Positions 1 through 6,729 of a stretch of DNA of 22,914 nt are shown in pieces. The notes below the pieces were generated by a model, which was not told the DNA's origin, searched no databases, and was given only the letters and a program-made list of their open reading frames with translations. How positions within the stretch are numbered: the stretch's first letter is position 1; each line of letters starts with the position of its first letter. The stretch comes from JAABTH01 sp964390725 (GTDB lineage Bacteria > Bacillota > Dethiobacteria > DTU022): NCBI GenBank assembly GCA_964390725.1, contig CAYMIW010000047.1:1-22914 (forward strand), given 5' to 3'. The position numbers were made by a program, and so were the translations under genes.

Positions 1-2387
1 GCAGTGCACATTCCGATACTATTGTCGGGCCTAACCTGGATACCCGGTTTATTGTTAACGGTGTAGACAGCGGTATAGTTGCCTGGGCAATTGACGGATT
101 GCCTGTTGAGATTGACTTTCTGGCAGTTGAGAACCTGAAAAGCGGCAGCGGGAACGATACATTTGAGATCTATACTGATGGCATAATCTCAGGCCTGGTT
201 GATGGTGGTGGCGGAACTAACACCCTGAATTACGAGCACTTCCTGCCAACCGGGGATGCAGGGGTAGTTGTTAACCTGAATACCGGGCAGGCTGCAAATA
301 TTGGCAGCGGAGAAAGCGGGACAGTCCGTAATATCAGCAATATCATCGGGTCACCCGGTAATGATGTCCTAACCGGCAACAGTAAAGCTAACACTATCCA
401 TGGCGGTGCCGGGAATGATCAGATCTACGGAGTTGGCGGAAATAATATAATCTCCGGCGGTTCCGGCACTAATCACTTATATGGTGGAAGTGGAAATGAC
501 ACCTTTATAATTTGTGATGACTGGCAGAATATTGTTATTTATACCGGTGGAGGTAACGACAAACTTGATTTTAGCGCTGTAACAGATAGTATTGAATTTA
601 CGATTAAAGCAGATAGAGTTGATGCTGTATCGGGCAGCAGGTCAATAGAAGCGGGAACTACCGGTATTGCCATGATCATCGGTGGTTTGGGTGATGACAT
701 TTTCCTGATAGAGAGCGATCACCAAATCAGCCTAAATGGCGGTGACGGGAATGACAGTTTTAGATTTATCGACGGGGTATCTTATTCAGGTTTGCTTGAT
801 GGTGGAGCGGGTAGTAACCTGGTTGACTGGGGTTGTTTCACATCAGACGTTGACGTATTCCTGACAGGAACTGCTTTATTAGCCGGTTTTAATGGTTATG
901 CGACCAATCTTTCTGCCGGGTTCCGTAATATTGATCGAATGATTGGCAGCACTGCCAATAACAGCATTAAGGGAATCAATGCTGCCGGATTATTCATAGT
1001 GGGCGGAACGAATAACCCCGACTTTACAACAAGCTACTCCAGCAGCGGAAAAGATCTGCTTCTTGCCGGTTTTGTAAACTTAATCGGAGGAATCGGCAAT
1101 GACACATTTATTATTTCCGGCAGCCAGGATGTCAATCTTTTTGGCAGTGATGGAAACGACAACTTCATTTTTGCTGACGGGGCTGTATTAAGAGGATTAA
1201 TTGACGGGGGCAGGGGTTTAAACAGGCTTGATTATACTGCCTATACAACAACCAGGAACTTCTTCCTTACTGCTGCAGGTAGCAGAAGCGGTTTTAACGG
1301 GGGAGAGGTTTCAATCAGGGATGGTTTTAATAATATCAGTTCTATTTACGGATCACAGGCAATAGATTCTATTTCAGGTATTAATAGCAGCGCCCGCTGG
1401 CAGGTTGGCAATGACAGCGGGGTTTACATGGCAAAAGGTGCATCACTAAACTTTACATCAGTTGAAAACATTATTGGTGGGGCAGCGGCGGACAGCTTTG
1501 AAATTAATAACGGCTCGGGACTTACCGGCAGTGTGGACGGGCGCAGCGGGATTGACCTTCTCGATTATTCTGCTTATCGTAGCGACCTGATGATTAACCT
1601 GGAAGTAACGCTGGCCGACCGTATTAACGCCGGGGTAAGCAGTATTGAAAATGTGGCAGGTGGTAAAGGCAGCAACCATTTGGTTGGCAACGACAAGAAC
1701 AACAGGCTTACCGGCGGCCCGGGTTATAATATTCTGGACGGCCGTGGGGGAGATGACACCCTGGTTACAACGGGCGGATACAATGTTCTGATAGGCGGTA
1801 CTGGTTATGATACTGCAATAATTGCCTACCGCTCTAAATATGAAGTTCCCTATGACGATATTGAAAAATGGCATTTTATTCAGCCTGAAAGAAGCAGTGC
1901 AGGGCAAAGCGTTGATTATTACAACTTTGATTGGCCCTGGCCGATGCCCCTGTATAATTCTTACAGCCAATCTGTTACCGGTTCTGTCGGCGGCCAGGTC
2001 AATTTTAGGAATATTTCTATATCAATTCCTTCCGGTGCCTTACCTGGTAGTTATAAAGTTACAGTTAATAAATTAACACTTTTTGAGTTAAGTTTCCTGG
2101 GCAGTTTTCAGCAGCGCAATAATCTTATCAGTGAGGTTTACCAGATTATTTCCGAGCAACCAGTTGTATTTAATAATGGTCAATTCGTTACTATTAAACT
2201 ATTTTTTAATCCCAACGAACTGTTTGAAGGAGAAGATGCTGTTCTTTGCATGTATGATCAGCTAACAGATACCTGGATTGAACTGCAGACAACTGTTGAA
2301 TATGATCCTGAAACCAGGCAGTACTATGCTGTGGCAAATGTTGAAAGCCTGTCAGGAACATTTGCTGTTTTCAGGCCTTTCGATTGA
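1..2387 (+). CDS. RTX-like repeat surface/secreted protein, 5'-truncated by window edge
   Basis: The reading frame is open from the left edge (first full codon at position 3) to the TGA at 2385-2387, so the true start lies outside; the TTG at 99 is merely internal. The visible ~794 residues contain glycine/aspartate nonapeptide-type repeats resembling haemolysin calcium-binding repeats (GGAGNDQIYG, GGSGNDTF, GGDGNDSF, GRGGDDTL). They are densest at about nt 399-509 and 1653-1823. A longer module recurs every 130-135 residues. The final ~135 residues (nt ~1971-2378) form a different, beta-rich domain with IPSGALPG and a closing SGTFAVF, resembling ZU5-like/Ig-like domains of clostridial surface proteins. 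No LPXTG sorting motif, SLH domain or transmembrane anchor is visible at the C-terminus. By family knowledge such repeats bind Ca2+ and fold as beta-rolls outside the cell. Export route and function are unknown. A terminator follows 104 nt downstream. Confidence 0.8.
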   Translation, partial: SAHSDTIVGPNLDTRFIVNGVDSGIVAWAIDGLPVEIDFLAVENLKSGSGNDTFEIYTDGIISGLVDGGGGTNTLNYEHFLPTGDAGVVVNLNTGQAANIGSGESGTVRNISNIIGSPGNDVLTGNSKANTIHGGAGNDQIYGVGGNNIISGGSGTNHLYGGSGNDTFIICDDWQNIVIYTGGGNDKLDFSAVTDSIEFTIKADRVDAVSGSRSIEAGTTGIAMIIGGLGDDIFLIESDHQISLNGGDGNDSFRFIDGVSYSGLLDGGAGSNLVDWGCFTSDVDVFLTGTALLAGFNGYATNLSAGFRNIDRMIGSTANNSIKGINAAGLFIVGGTNNPDFTTSYSSSGKDLLLAGFVNLIGGIGNDTFIISGSQDVNLFGSDGNDNFIFADGAVLRGLIDGGRGLNRLDYTAYTTTRNFFLTAAGSRSGFNGGEVSIRDGFNNISSIYGSQAIDSISGINSSARWQVGNDSGVYMAKGASLNFTSVENIIGGAAADSFEINNGSGLTGSVDGRSGIDLLDYSAYRSDLMINLEVTLADRINAGVSSIENVAGGKGSNHLVGNDKNNRLTGGPGYNILDGRGGDDTLVTTGGYNVLIGGTGYDTAIIAYRSKYEVPYDDIEKWHFIQPERSSAGQSVDYYNFDWPWPMPLYNSYSQSVTGSVGGQVNFRNISISIPSGALPGSYKVTVNKLTLFELSFLGSFQQRNNLISEVYQIISEQPVVFNNGQFVTIKLFFNPNELFEGEDAVLCMYDQLTDTWIELQTTVEYDPETRQYYAVANVESLSGTFAVFRPFD
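678..1472 (+). repeat. Two full copies of a ~130-135-residue coding module
   Basis: Within the RTX-like protein, the blocks at about nt 678-1082 and 1083-1472 align at protein level. Each begins with IGG(L/I)G(D/N)D, runs through a G(D/S)DGNDxF turn, then a (L/I)(L/I)DGGxG stretch, a GFNG segment, a GF(R/N)NI segment, and ends near a (K/S)GIN motif. A diverged partial third copy starts at about 1473 (IIGGAAADSFEI, later LLDYSAY) and a related segment lies near 123-374. The copies differ clearly in DNA sequence, so they are old duplications and not a recent expansion. Confidence 0.65.
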
Positions 2388-2490
2388 ATTGATTGACACT
2401 GAAATAGTAATGCAAAGTTTCTGCTCGAATGGTTCTTCATTTATCACGATTAATATTACATATCAACGTCACAGCAGGATAGATTAAATG

Positions 2491-2528
2491 GCCGGGCACT
2501 TCTAAAATATGAATGCGCCCGGTTTTTA
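2491..2528 (+). terminator. Rho-independent terminator after the RTX-like gene
   Basis: CCGGGC at 2492-2497 pairs with GCCCGG at 2517-2522 (a G-U pair can extend it). A T-run at 2523-2527 follows. It lies 104 nt beyond the stop codon and separates the surface-protein gene from the nitroreductase unit. The rest of 2388-2661 contains no credible gene. Confidence 0.7.
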
Positions 2529-2604
2529 TCTGCTGCTGCACTTCCTTAATTGCTGTCCCGGAAAGCATGATATAATTATATCCCTTTTGAGTAAGCTTTT
2601 TATT

Positions 2605-2632
2605 TTGTCACAAACATGTTATCTTTTATTGT
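2605..2632 (+). promoter_or_regulatory. Candidate promoter for the nitroreductase gene
   Basis: TTGTCA (2605-2610), 16-nt spacer, TATTGT (2627-2632), placing transcription start about 20-25 nt before the ATG at 2662. An alternative -10 (TATAAT, 2571-2576) sits inside the palindrome at 2569-2582 but has only a weak -35 partner at 15-nt spacing. Identified by eye only. Confidence 0.35.
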
Positions 2633-2661
2633 AATAAAGCCGTGGCAGGGAGGTTTTTAAG

Positions 2662-3213
2662 ATGGAAAGGATATTTAATCATGAAATAATGCGAGAGATA
2701 AAGGAAAGGTGGTCGCCAAGAGCTTTTAGCGATAAGGCGGTTTCTGAAGCAGACTTGATGGCCCTTCTGGAAGCAGCCAGGTATGCTCCTTCAAGCAGCA
2801 ATGAGCAGCCCTGGCGGTTTGTGATAGCCAATGATGAGGAGAAGTTGGCCAAAATGAGGGCAGTGCTTAATGCAGGCAACCAGGAATGGGCAAGCATGGC
2901 TCCGGTCTTAATCCTTATTGCAGCAGAGAAAATATTTCGTAAAAATGGGAAAAATAATCGTTGGAATTGTTTCGATTCCGGAACTGCCTGGGGATATCTT
3001 TCACTGGAGGCGCAGAGACGTGGCCTGATTACTCACGGAATGGGTGGTTTCAGCGTGGAAAAGGCGCAGGAAGCCTTTAATATTGCCGATCATTTTGACA
3101 TAATTGCCGTAATAGCAATAGGTTATTACGGAAGCATCGACCAGCTCAGTGATTTCAATACAGGACGTGAAAAACCAAACACCAGGAAAGAAATTGATGA
3201 ACTTATTCTTTAA
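2662..3213 (+). CDS. Nitroreductase family protein (FMN-dependent oxidoreductase)
   Basis: A 183-residue protein of the usual length for compact nitroreductases. The N-terminal WSPRAFSD (residues 17-24) corresponds to the RxSxRxF phosphate/FMN-contacting motif. SSSNEQPW (44-51) matches the FMN-binding SxxNxQPW signature, GMGGF (126-130) is the second FMN loop, and the C-terminal REKP segment is typical. Family members reduce nitro groups, quinones or related acceptors with NAD(P)H in the cytoplasm; the physiological substrate here cannot be told. The ATG is preceded by GGGAGG at 2648-2653. It is the first gene of a short same-strand group with the DUF362 protein, 94 nt downstream. Confidence 0.9.
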   Translation: MERIFNHEIMREIKERWSPRAFSDKAVSEADLMALLEAARYAPSSSNEQPWRFVIANDEEKLAKMRAVLNAGNQEWASMAPVLILIAAEKIFRKNGKNNRWNCFDSGTAWGYLSLEAQRRGLITHGMGGFSVEKAQEAFNIADHFDIIAVIAIGYYGSIDQLSDFNTGREKPNTRKEIDELIL

Positions 3214-3274
3214 TACAAGTTGTTGTTGTAAATGAATAATCCTTACATATGATTTGCTTCCAGTTTATTACAAC

Positions 3275-3288
3275 AGATAACGTTATCT
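3275..3288. promoter_or_regulatory. 14-bp perfect palindrome, possible operator
   Basis: AGATAACGTTATCT is a perfect dyad 19 nt before the ATG of the DUF362 gene. A second, spaced inverted repeat (TGTTGTAA 3224-3231 / TTACAACA 3268-3275) occupies the same intergenic gap. No regulator can be assigned. Confidence 0.3.
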
Positions 3289-3307
3289 ATGGAAAGCGGG
3301 GGAAGAG

Positions 3308-4441
3308 ATGAGCGGCGAAGTATACTTTACCGATATGACGGCAAACAGCAAGCGCAACCTCTTGGACAAGGCAGTTGGGGTTGCAAAGAAAAGTGCAATT
3401 TTCGATATGGTTGAAAAGGAGGATAAGGTTGCCATCAAGCTTCATTTTGGCGAGGAGGGCAATGTTGCTTTTATTCCGCCTCCCCTGGTCAGGGTTATCG
3501 TCGAAGCGGTTAAGAGTAAAGGTGGTAAACCGTTTTTAACTGATGCCAATACCCTTTACAGCGGGGTGCGGCATAATGCTGTTGATCACCTGGAGACAGC
3601 TTTGAAGAACGGCTTTTCGTATGCTACTGTGGGAGCACCGGTGATTATTGCTGATGGCTTAAACGGCGCTGATTACGTTAATGTAGAGATCAATGGAAAG
3701 CATTTTGACCAGGTGAAAATAAGCAGTGCCATTCATTATGCTGATACAATTATTACAATCAGCCATGTAAAAGGACATGAACTGTTTGGCTTTGGCGGAA
3801 CCCTGAAGAACCTGGGGATGGGTTGTGGTTGCCCGGCCGGAAAACAGGCTATGCACTCGGGTATGATACCGACAGTGGATGAGGAGAAGTGCACGGCCTG
3901 TGGAGTGTGCATAAAGCGCTGCCCTGAAGAGGCTATTACAAGGAAGGAGAACAAAAAAGCATATATTCACGAAGAACGCTGCATCGGCTGCGGTGAGTGT
4001 GTGGCATTTTGTCCCGTGAGCGCTATTCCCGCAAACTGGGAAACCAGTGAAGCAGATCTCCAGGAGCGAACTGCTGAATATGCCTGGGGAGTAGTGAAGG
4101 AGAAGAAGGGTAAAAGTGGTTTTATTAACTTCATCATGAATGTTTCACCTGATTGTGACTGTGCTTCCTGGAATGATGTACCGATAGTATCCGATCTTGG
4201 TATTATGGCCTCCACTGACCCGGTGGCAATCGACCAGGCTTCCCTGGATCTGGTCAACCGGGCGCCAGTTATAGAGAATTCAGTGCTGGGAGGAAAGGCT
4301 GGTGCGGGCGATGATAAGTTCAGGGCTGTACATGACAGGAATAGCTCGCACATACTCAGGCACGGTGAGTTTTTAAAGATGGGCAACCGTAATTATGTAT
4401 TAAAGAAAGTATGGATGAAAATGGGTAAAATTGTTGGTTAG
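3308..4441 (+). CDS. DUF362 domain protein with two [4Fe-4S] ferredoxin motifs
   Basis: A 377-residue protein. Residues ~1-185 match the DUF362 family (KLHFGEEGN near 44-52, ISHVKGHELFGFGGTLKNLG at about 151-170, then GCGCPAGKQ). Two ferredoxin-type clusters follow: Cys195/198/201/205 (CTACGVCIKRCP) and Cys225/228/231/235 (CIGCGECVAFCP). The remaining C-terminal part again matches DUF362 (ASTDPVAIDQASLDL). Such proteins are common in anaerobes and are presumed cytoplasmic electron carriers or iron-sulfur oxidoreductase components, but no reaction is established. There is no signal peptide. The ATG start is supported by GGGGGAAGAG just upstream. It is probably co-transcribed with the following small membrane protein gene (32-nt gap). 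Confidence 0.88.
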   Translation: MSGEVYFTDMTANSKRNLLDKAVGVAKKSAIFDMVEKEDKVAIKLHFGEEGNVAFIPPPLVRVIVEAVKSKGGKPFLTDANTLYSGVRHNAVDHLETALKNGFSYATVGAPVIIADGLNGADYVNVEINGKHFDQVKISSAIHYADTIITISHVKGHELFGFGGTLKNLGMGCGCPAGKQAMHSGMIPTVDEEKCTACGVCIKRCPEEAITRKENKKAYIHEERCIGCGECVAFCPVSAIPANWETSEADLQERTAEYAWGVVKEKKGKSGFINFIMNVSPDCDCASWNDVPIVSDLGIMASTDPVAIDQASLDLVNRAPVIENSVLGGKAGAGDDKFRAVHDRNSSHILRHGEFLKMGNRNYVLKKVWMKMGKIVG

Positions 4442-4473
4442 AGATACTTTTTAATAATAAGGAGTGATTTGAA

Positions 4474-4818
4474 GTGTTTACCGATAGGTTTAAGGTGTCA
4501 CTTATTACCGGGGCTATTCTTGGGGTAATATGCATAATCGGTGCCCTGGTTCGCTCCGGTGGCGGGCTGGGGTTTGTTTACCTATTTGCTTTTTGGTATA
4601 ACCGCCTGCTGATGGGCCTGGTTATTGGTCTGCTTGATGGCAGCCATGCCTTGTCTGTTTTACTGCTGCGCGGTGTGGTTATAGGTCTGCTTGTGTCTTT
4701 CGCTTTTTATAGTGCCATTGGCTTTGGAGACCCTGTTGGTTTCATAGCCGGAATAGCGTATGGTGTAATAATTGAGTTTGTTGCCTACAGGTATAAAAGT
4801 GCCGGAAAGCTAATATAA
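4474..4818 (+). CDS. Small hydrophobic membrane protein of unknown function
   Basis: A 114-residue protein starting at GTG, with AAGGAG at 4459-4464 setting the start. It is mostly hydrophobic, with three to four predicted membrane segments (about residues 8-27, 33-55, 60-82 and 87-105). A basic C-terminal tail (YRYKSAGKLI) suggests the last residues lie on the cytoplasmic side. I do not recognise the family and see no catalytic motif. It follows the DUF362 gene by 32 nt and is followed 24 nt later by a terminator, so it is the last gene of that unit. Confidence 0.75.
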   Translation: MFTDRFKVSLITGAILGVICIIGALVRSGGGLGFVYLFAFWYNRLLMGLVIGLLDGSHALSVLLLRGVVIGLLVSFAFYSAIGFGDPVGFIAGIAYGVIIEFVAYRYKSAGKLI

Positions 4819-4842
4819 TCAATCTTAGGTTAAGCTTTTTTT

Positions 4843-4884
4843 AAAAAGGTCTTATATTCTCAGGTATGAATAAAGGCCTTTTTT
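4843..4884 (+). terminator. Rho-independent terminator
   Basis: AAAAAGGTCTT (4843-4853) pairs with AAGGCCTTTTT on the 3' side (from about 4873), including one G-U pair, and the stem ends in a T-run to 4884. It closes the nitroreductase/DUF362/membrane-protein unit and insulates it from the regulator gene. Confidence 0.75.
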
Positions 4885-4997
4885 CATTATGAACTCAAAT
4901 ATTCCTTTAATTATAAGTGAAAACTTTAATGTTTCTATAAAAAGCTGTAACTTCAGGCAGGAATTCTTCTAATATTTACGAATATTCTAAGGTGGAG

Positions 4998-5006
4998 AAG
5001 GGGGGT
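4998..5006 (+). promoter_or_regulatory. Ribosome binding site that decides the regulator start
   Basis: AAGGGGGGT lies 9 nt before TTG 5016. The earlier in-frame GTG at 4992 has no Shine-Dalgarno sequence at a workable distance, so TTG 5016 is the better start. Confidence 0.55.
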
Positions 5007-5015
5007 ATCTGCCTC

Positions 5016-6704
5016 TTGATTAAAACTGCCTTAGTTGTGAAGGGACACCGTGGTGTAGATATATTCAGAACACTGCAGCAGTGTGATCAAATTGATCTAA
5101 TTGGCCTGGCCTGCCCGGATGGCAGGGTCGATTGGTTGACTGAAACAGAAAAGAAAAACTGTTTTATAACATCCGATCTTGATAAGATAATTGCTTTGCC
5201 CGAGCTTGAAAGCGTGGTTGACGCTACCGGCGAGCAGGATGTTGAAGACTATCTATCTGGGAAGGTAGGCAATGGGGTCAGGCTGGAAAAAATGGATCCG
5301 CAATCTCTGCTGGGAGCGATCATTAACTCGCGCGACCAGCTCCTTGAAACACGCCTCTTACAAGGGGAACTGAGGGCTATACTCAGTGCAGTGCAGGATG
5401 CAGTAGAAGTGGTTAACGATAAGGGTGTAATCAGGTATGTTAACCCGGCTTTTACCAGGGTTACAGGGATACCTGAAAGCAAGCGGCTGGGGCACAGTAT
5501 TTTTGATGTATCCCCGCATGGTGCTCTGGCTCAGTCGTTAATCCAGCAAAAACCGATCACCGGTTACCGTACTTACGTTGGCGGTTCTGACGCCGATGTT
5601 ATATCCAATGCTTCTCCTATTATTGTTGACGATGAATTAATGGGCGCTGTTGTTGTTTTTCAACCGGTCAGCGATATTTTAAAGCTCATGGATGAGTTGA
5701 AACACAGCAATGCAATTATTGATAATCTTTACGCCCAGATAGACCAGATTTCAGGGAGTCGGTTCACTTTTGAATCGCTTTCGGGACAGAGTAAAATTTT
5801 CAGGGCTACAGTTGAAAAAGCAAAAAAGGCTGCCCGCAGTGAATCAGCAGTATTAATAAGTGGTGAAAACGGCACAGGTAAAGCACTTTTTGCCCAGGCG
5901 ATTCACAACCACAGTGCCAGAAAAAAAAGGCCAATGATTGTCTTCGATTGTGCCAAAGTACCCGATTCCCTGCAGGAAATTGAGCTCTTTGGTTGTGAAA
6001 AAGGAGCCATGCCCGGTATATTAAGGACCCGCATTGGTAAAGTTGAACTTGCTGAAGGAAGCACTCTCTTTATTAAGGAGCTCAATTCACTTAGCCCTTT
6101 TTTACAGAACAAACTATTAGAATTGCTCGAACAGCGTGTTTTCAGTCGTATCGGTGGTGATGAGAAGATTGAAATAGAAGTGCGAATTATTGCTTCAGCG
6201 GCTGATAAACTGCTTAAACTCAGCATGCAGGGTCATTTTTCAGAGCAGTTATACCGGCAGCTCAGCTTGGTTACAGTTGATCTTCCTCCCCTCCGTAAAA
6301 GACCTGAGGATATACCCCTGCTCGCTGATGCGCTGATTGAACGCCTTAACCGGAAACTGGGAAAAAAAATTAAAGAAATATCGGCCCGGGCCTTGCAGGA
6401 AATGTCCGAATACGAGTGGCCGGGTAATGTCAGTGAACTAAAAAGTGTTTTGGAGAGGTCAATGGTGGTTGCAGACAGTGAAGCTATTGAATACCACCAT
6501 TTAATACCTTATATTGGCAGGCTTGGGGTAAAGGAGGAGCCTTTTTTTGATCAGATTATACCGCTTGATAAGATGGAAGAGATGATGTTGAAGCTGGCCT
6601 TAACCAGGTATGGTGAAACTCTGGAAGGGAAAAAAAAGGCTGCCCAGGCTTTAAACATATCACTTGCTACATTGTATAATAAGCTTAAAAAATACAGCAA
6701 CTAA
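5016..6704 (+). CDS. PAS / AAA+ / Fis-HTH regulator of sigma-54 activator type with degenerate AAA+ motifs
   Basis: 562 residues from the TTG start. Domain order: an N-terminal ~105-residue alpha/beta domain that I do not recognise (possibly Rossmann-like), a PAS domain (~120-220), an AAA+ domain of the NtrC class (~252-485) and a C-terminal Fis-type helix-turn-helix (~518-562, KKKAAQALNISLATLYNKL). Walker A (GENGTGK, 283-289) is intact. Elsewhere the canonical motifs have decayed: GAFTGA reads GAMPGI (330-335), the Walker B Asp is Lys (LFIKEL), the sensor I region reads ASA where ATN is usual, and the arginine-finger segment reads FSEQLYRQL, where FREDLYYRL is usual. It is probably a DNA-binding regulator of the downstream succinate/methylmalonyl-CoA genes (sucC starts 25 nt after its stop), perhaps acting without sigma-54 remodelling, as TyrR does. 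The reading frame is intact, so decay to a pseudogene is unlikely. Confidence 0.85.
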   Translation: MIKTALVVKGHRGVDIFRTLQQCDQIDLIGLACPDGRVDWLTETEKKNCFITSDLDKIIALPELESVVDATGEQDVEDYLSGKVGNGVRLEKMDPQSLLGAIINSRDQLLETRLLQGELRAILSAVQDAVEVVNDKGVIRYVNPAFTRVTGIPESKRLGHSIFDVSPHGALAQSLIQQKPITGYRTYVGGSDADVISNASPIIVDDELMGAVVVFQPVSDILKLMDELKHSNAIIDNLYAQIDQISGSRFTFESLSGQSKIFRATVEKAKKAARSESAVLISGENGTGKALFAQAIHNHSARKKRPMIVFDCAKVPDSLQEIELFGCEKGAMPGILRTRIGKVELAEGSTLFIKELNSLSPFLQNKLLELLEQRVFSRIGGDEKIEIEVRIIASAADKLLKLSMQGHFSEQLYRQLSLVTVDLPPLRKRPEDIPLLADALIERLNRKLGKKIKEISARALQEMSEYEWPGNVSELKSVLERSMVVADSEAIEYHHLIPYIGRLGVKEEPFFDQIIPLDKMEEMMLKLALTRYGETLEGKKKAAQALNISLATLYNKLKKYSN

Positions 6705-6729
6705 TAAAACCGGGAATGGGGGAATTGAA

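Noticed and set aside
1458..1970. 170-residue minus-strand open frame
   Set aside because: It is antisense to the RTX-like gene, with no ribosome site or recognisable domain; it is a shadow of the repetitive coding sequence.
2278..2487. 69-residue plus-strand frame overlapping the end of the RTX-like gene
   Set aside because: It has no ribosome site, no recognisable domain, and mostly overlaps the real gene in another frame.
2531..2555. Possible sigma-54 (-24/-12) promoter, CTGCAC...TTGCT
   Set aside because: The GC of the -12 element (2552-2553) would need GG at 2540-2541, where AC is found. No other -24/-12 element was seen before the operons.
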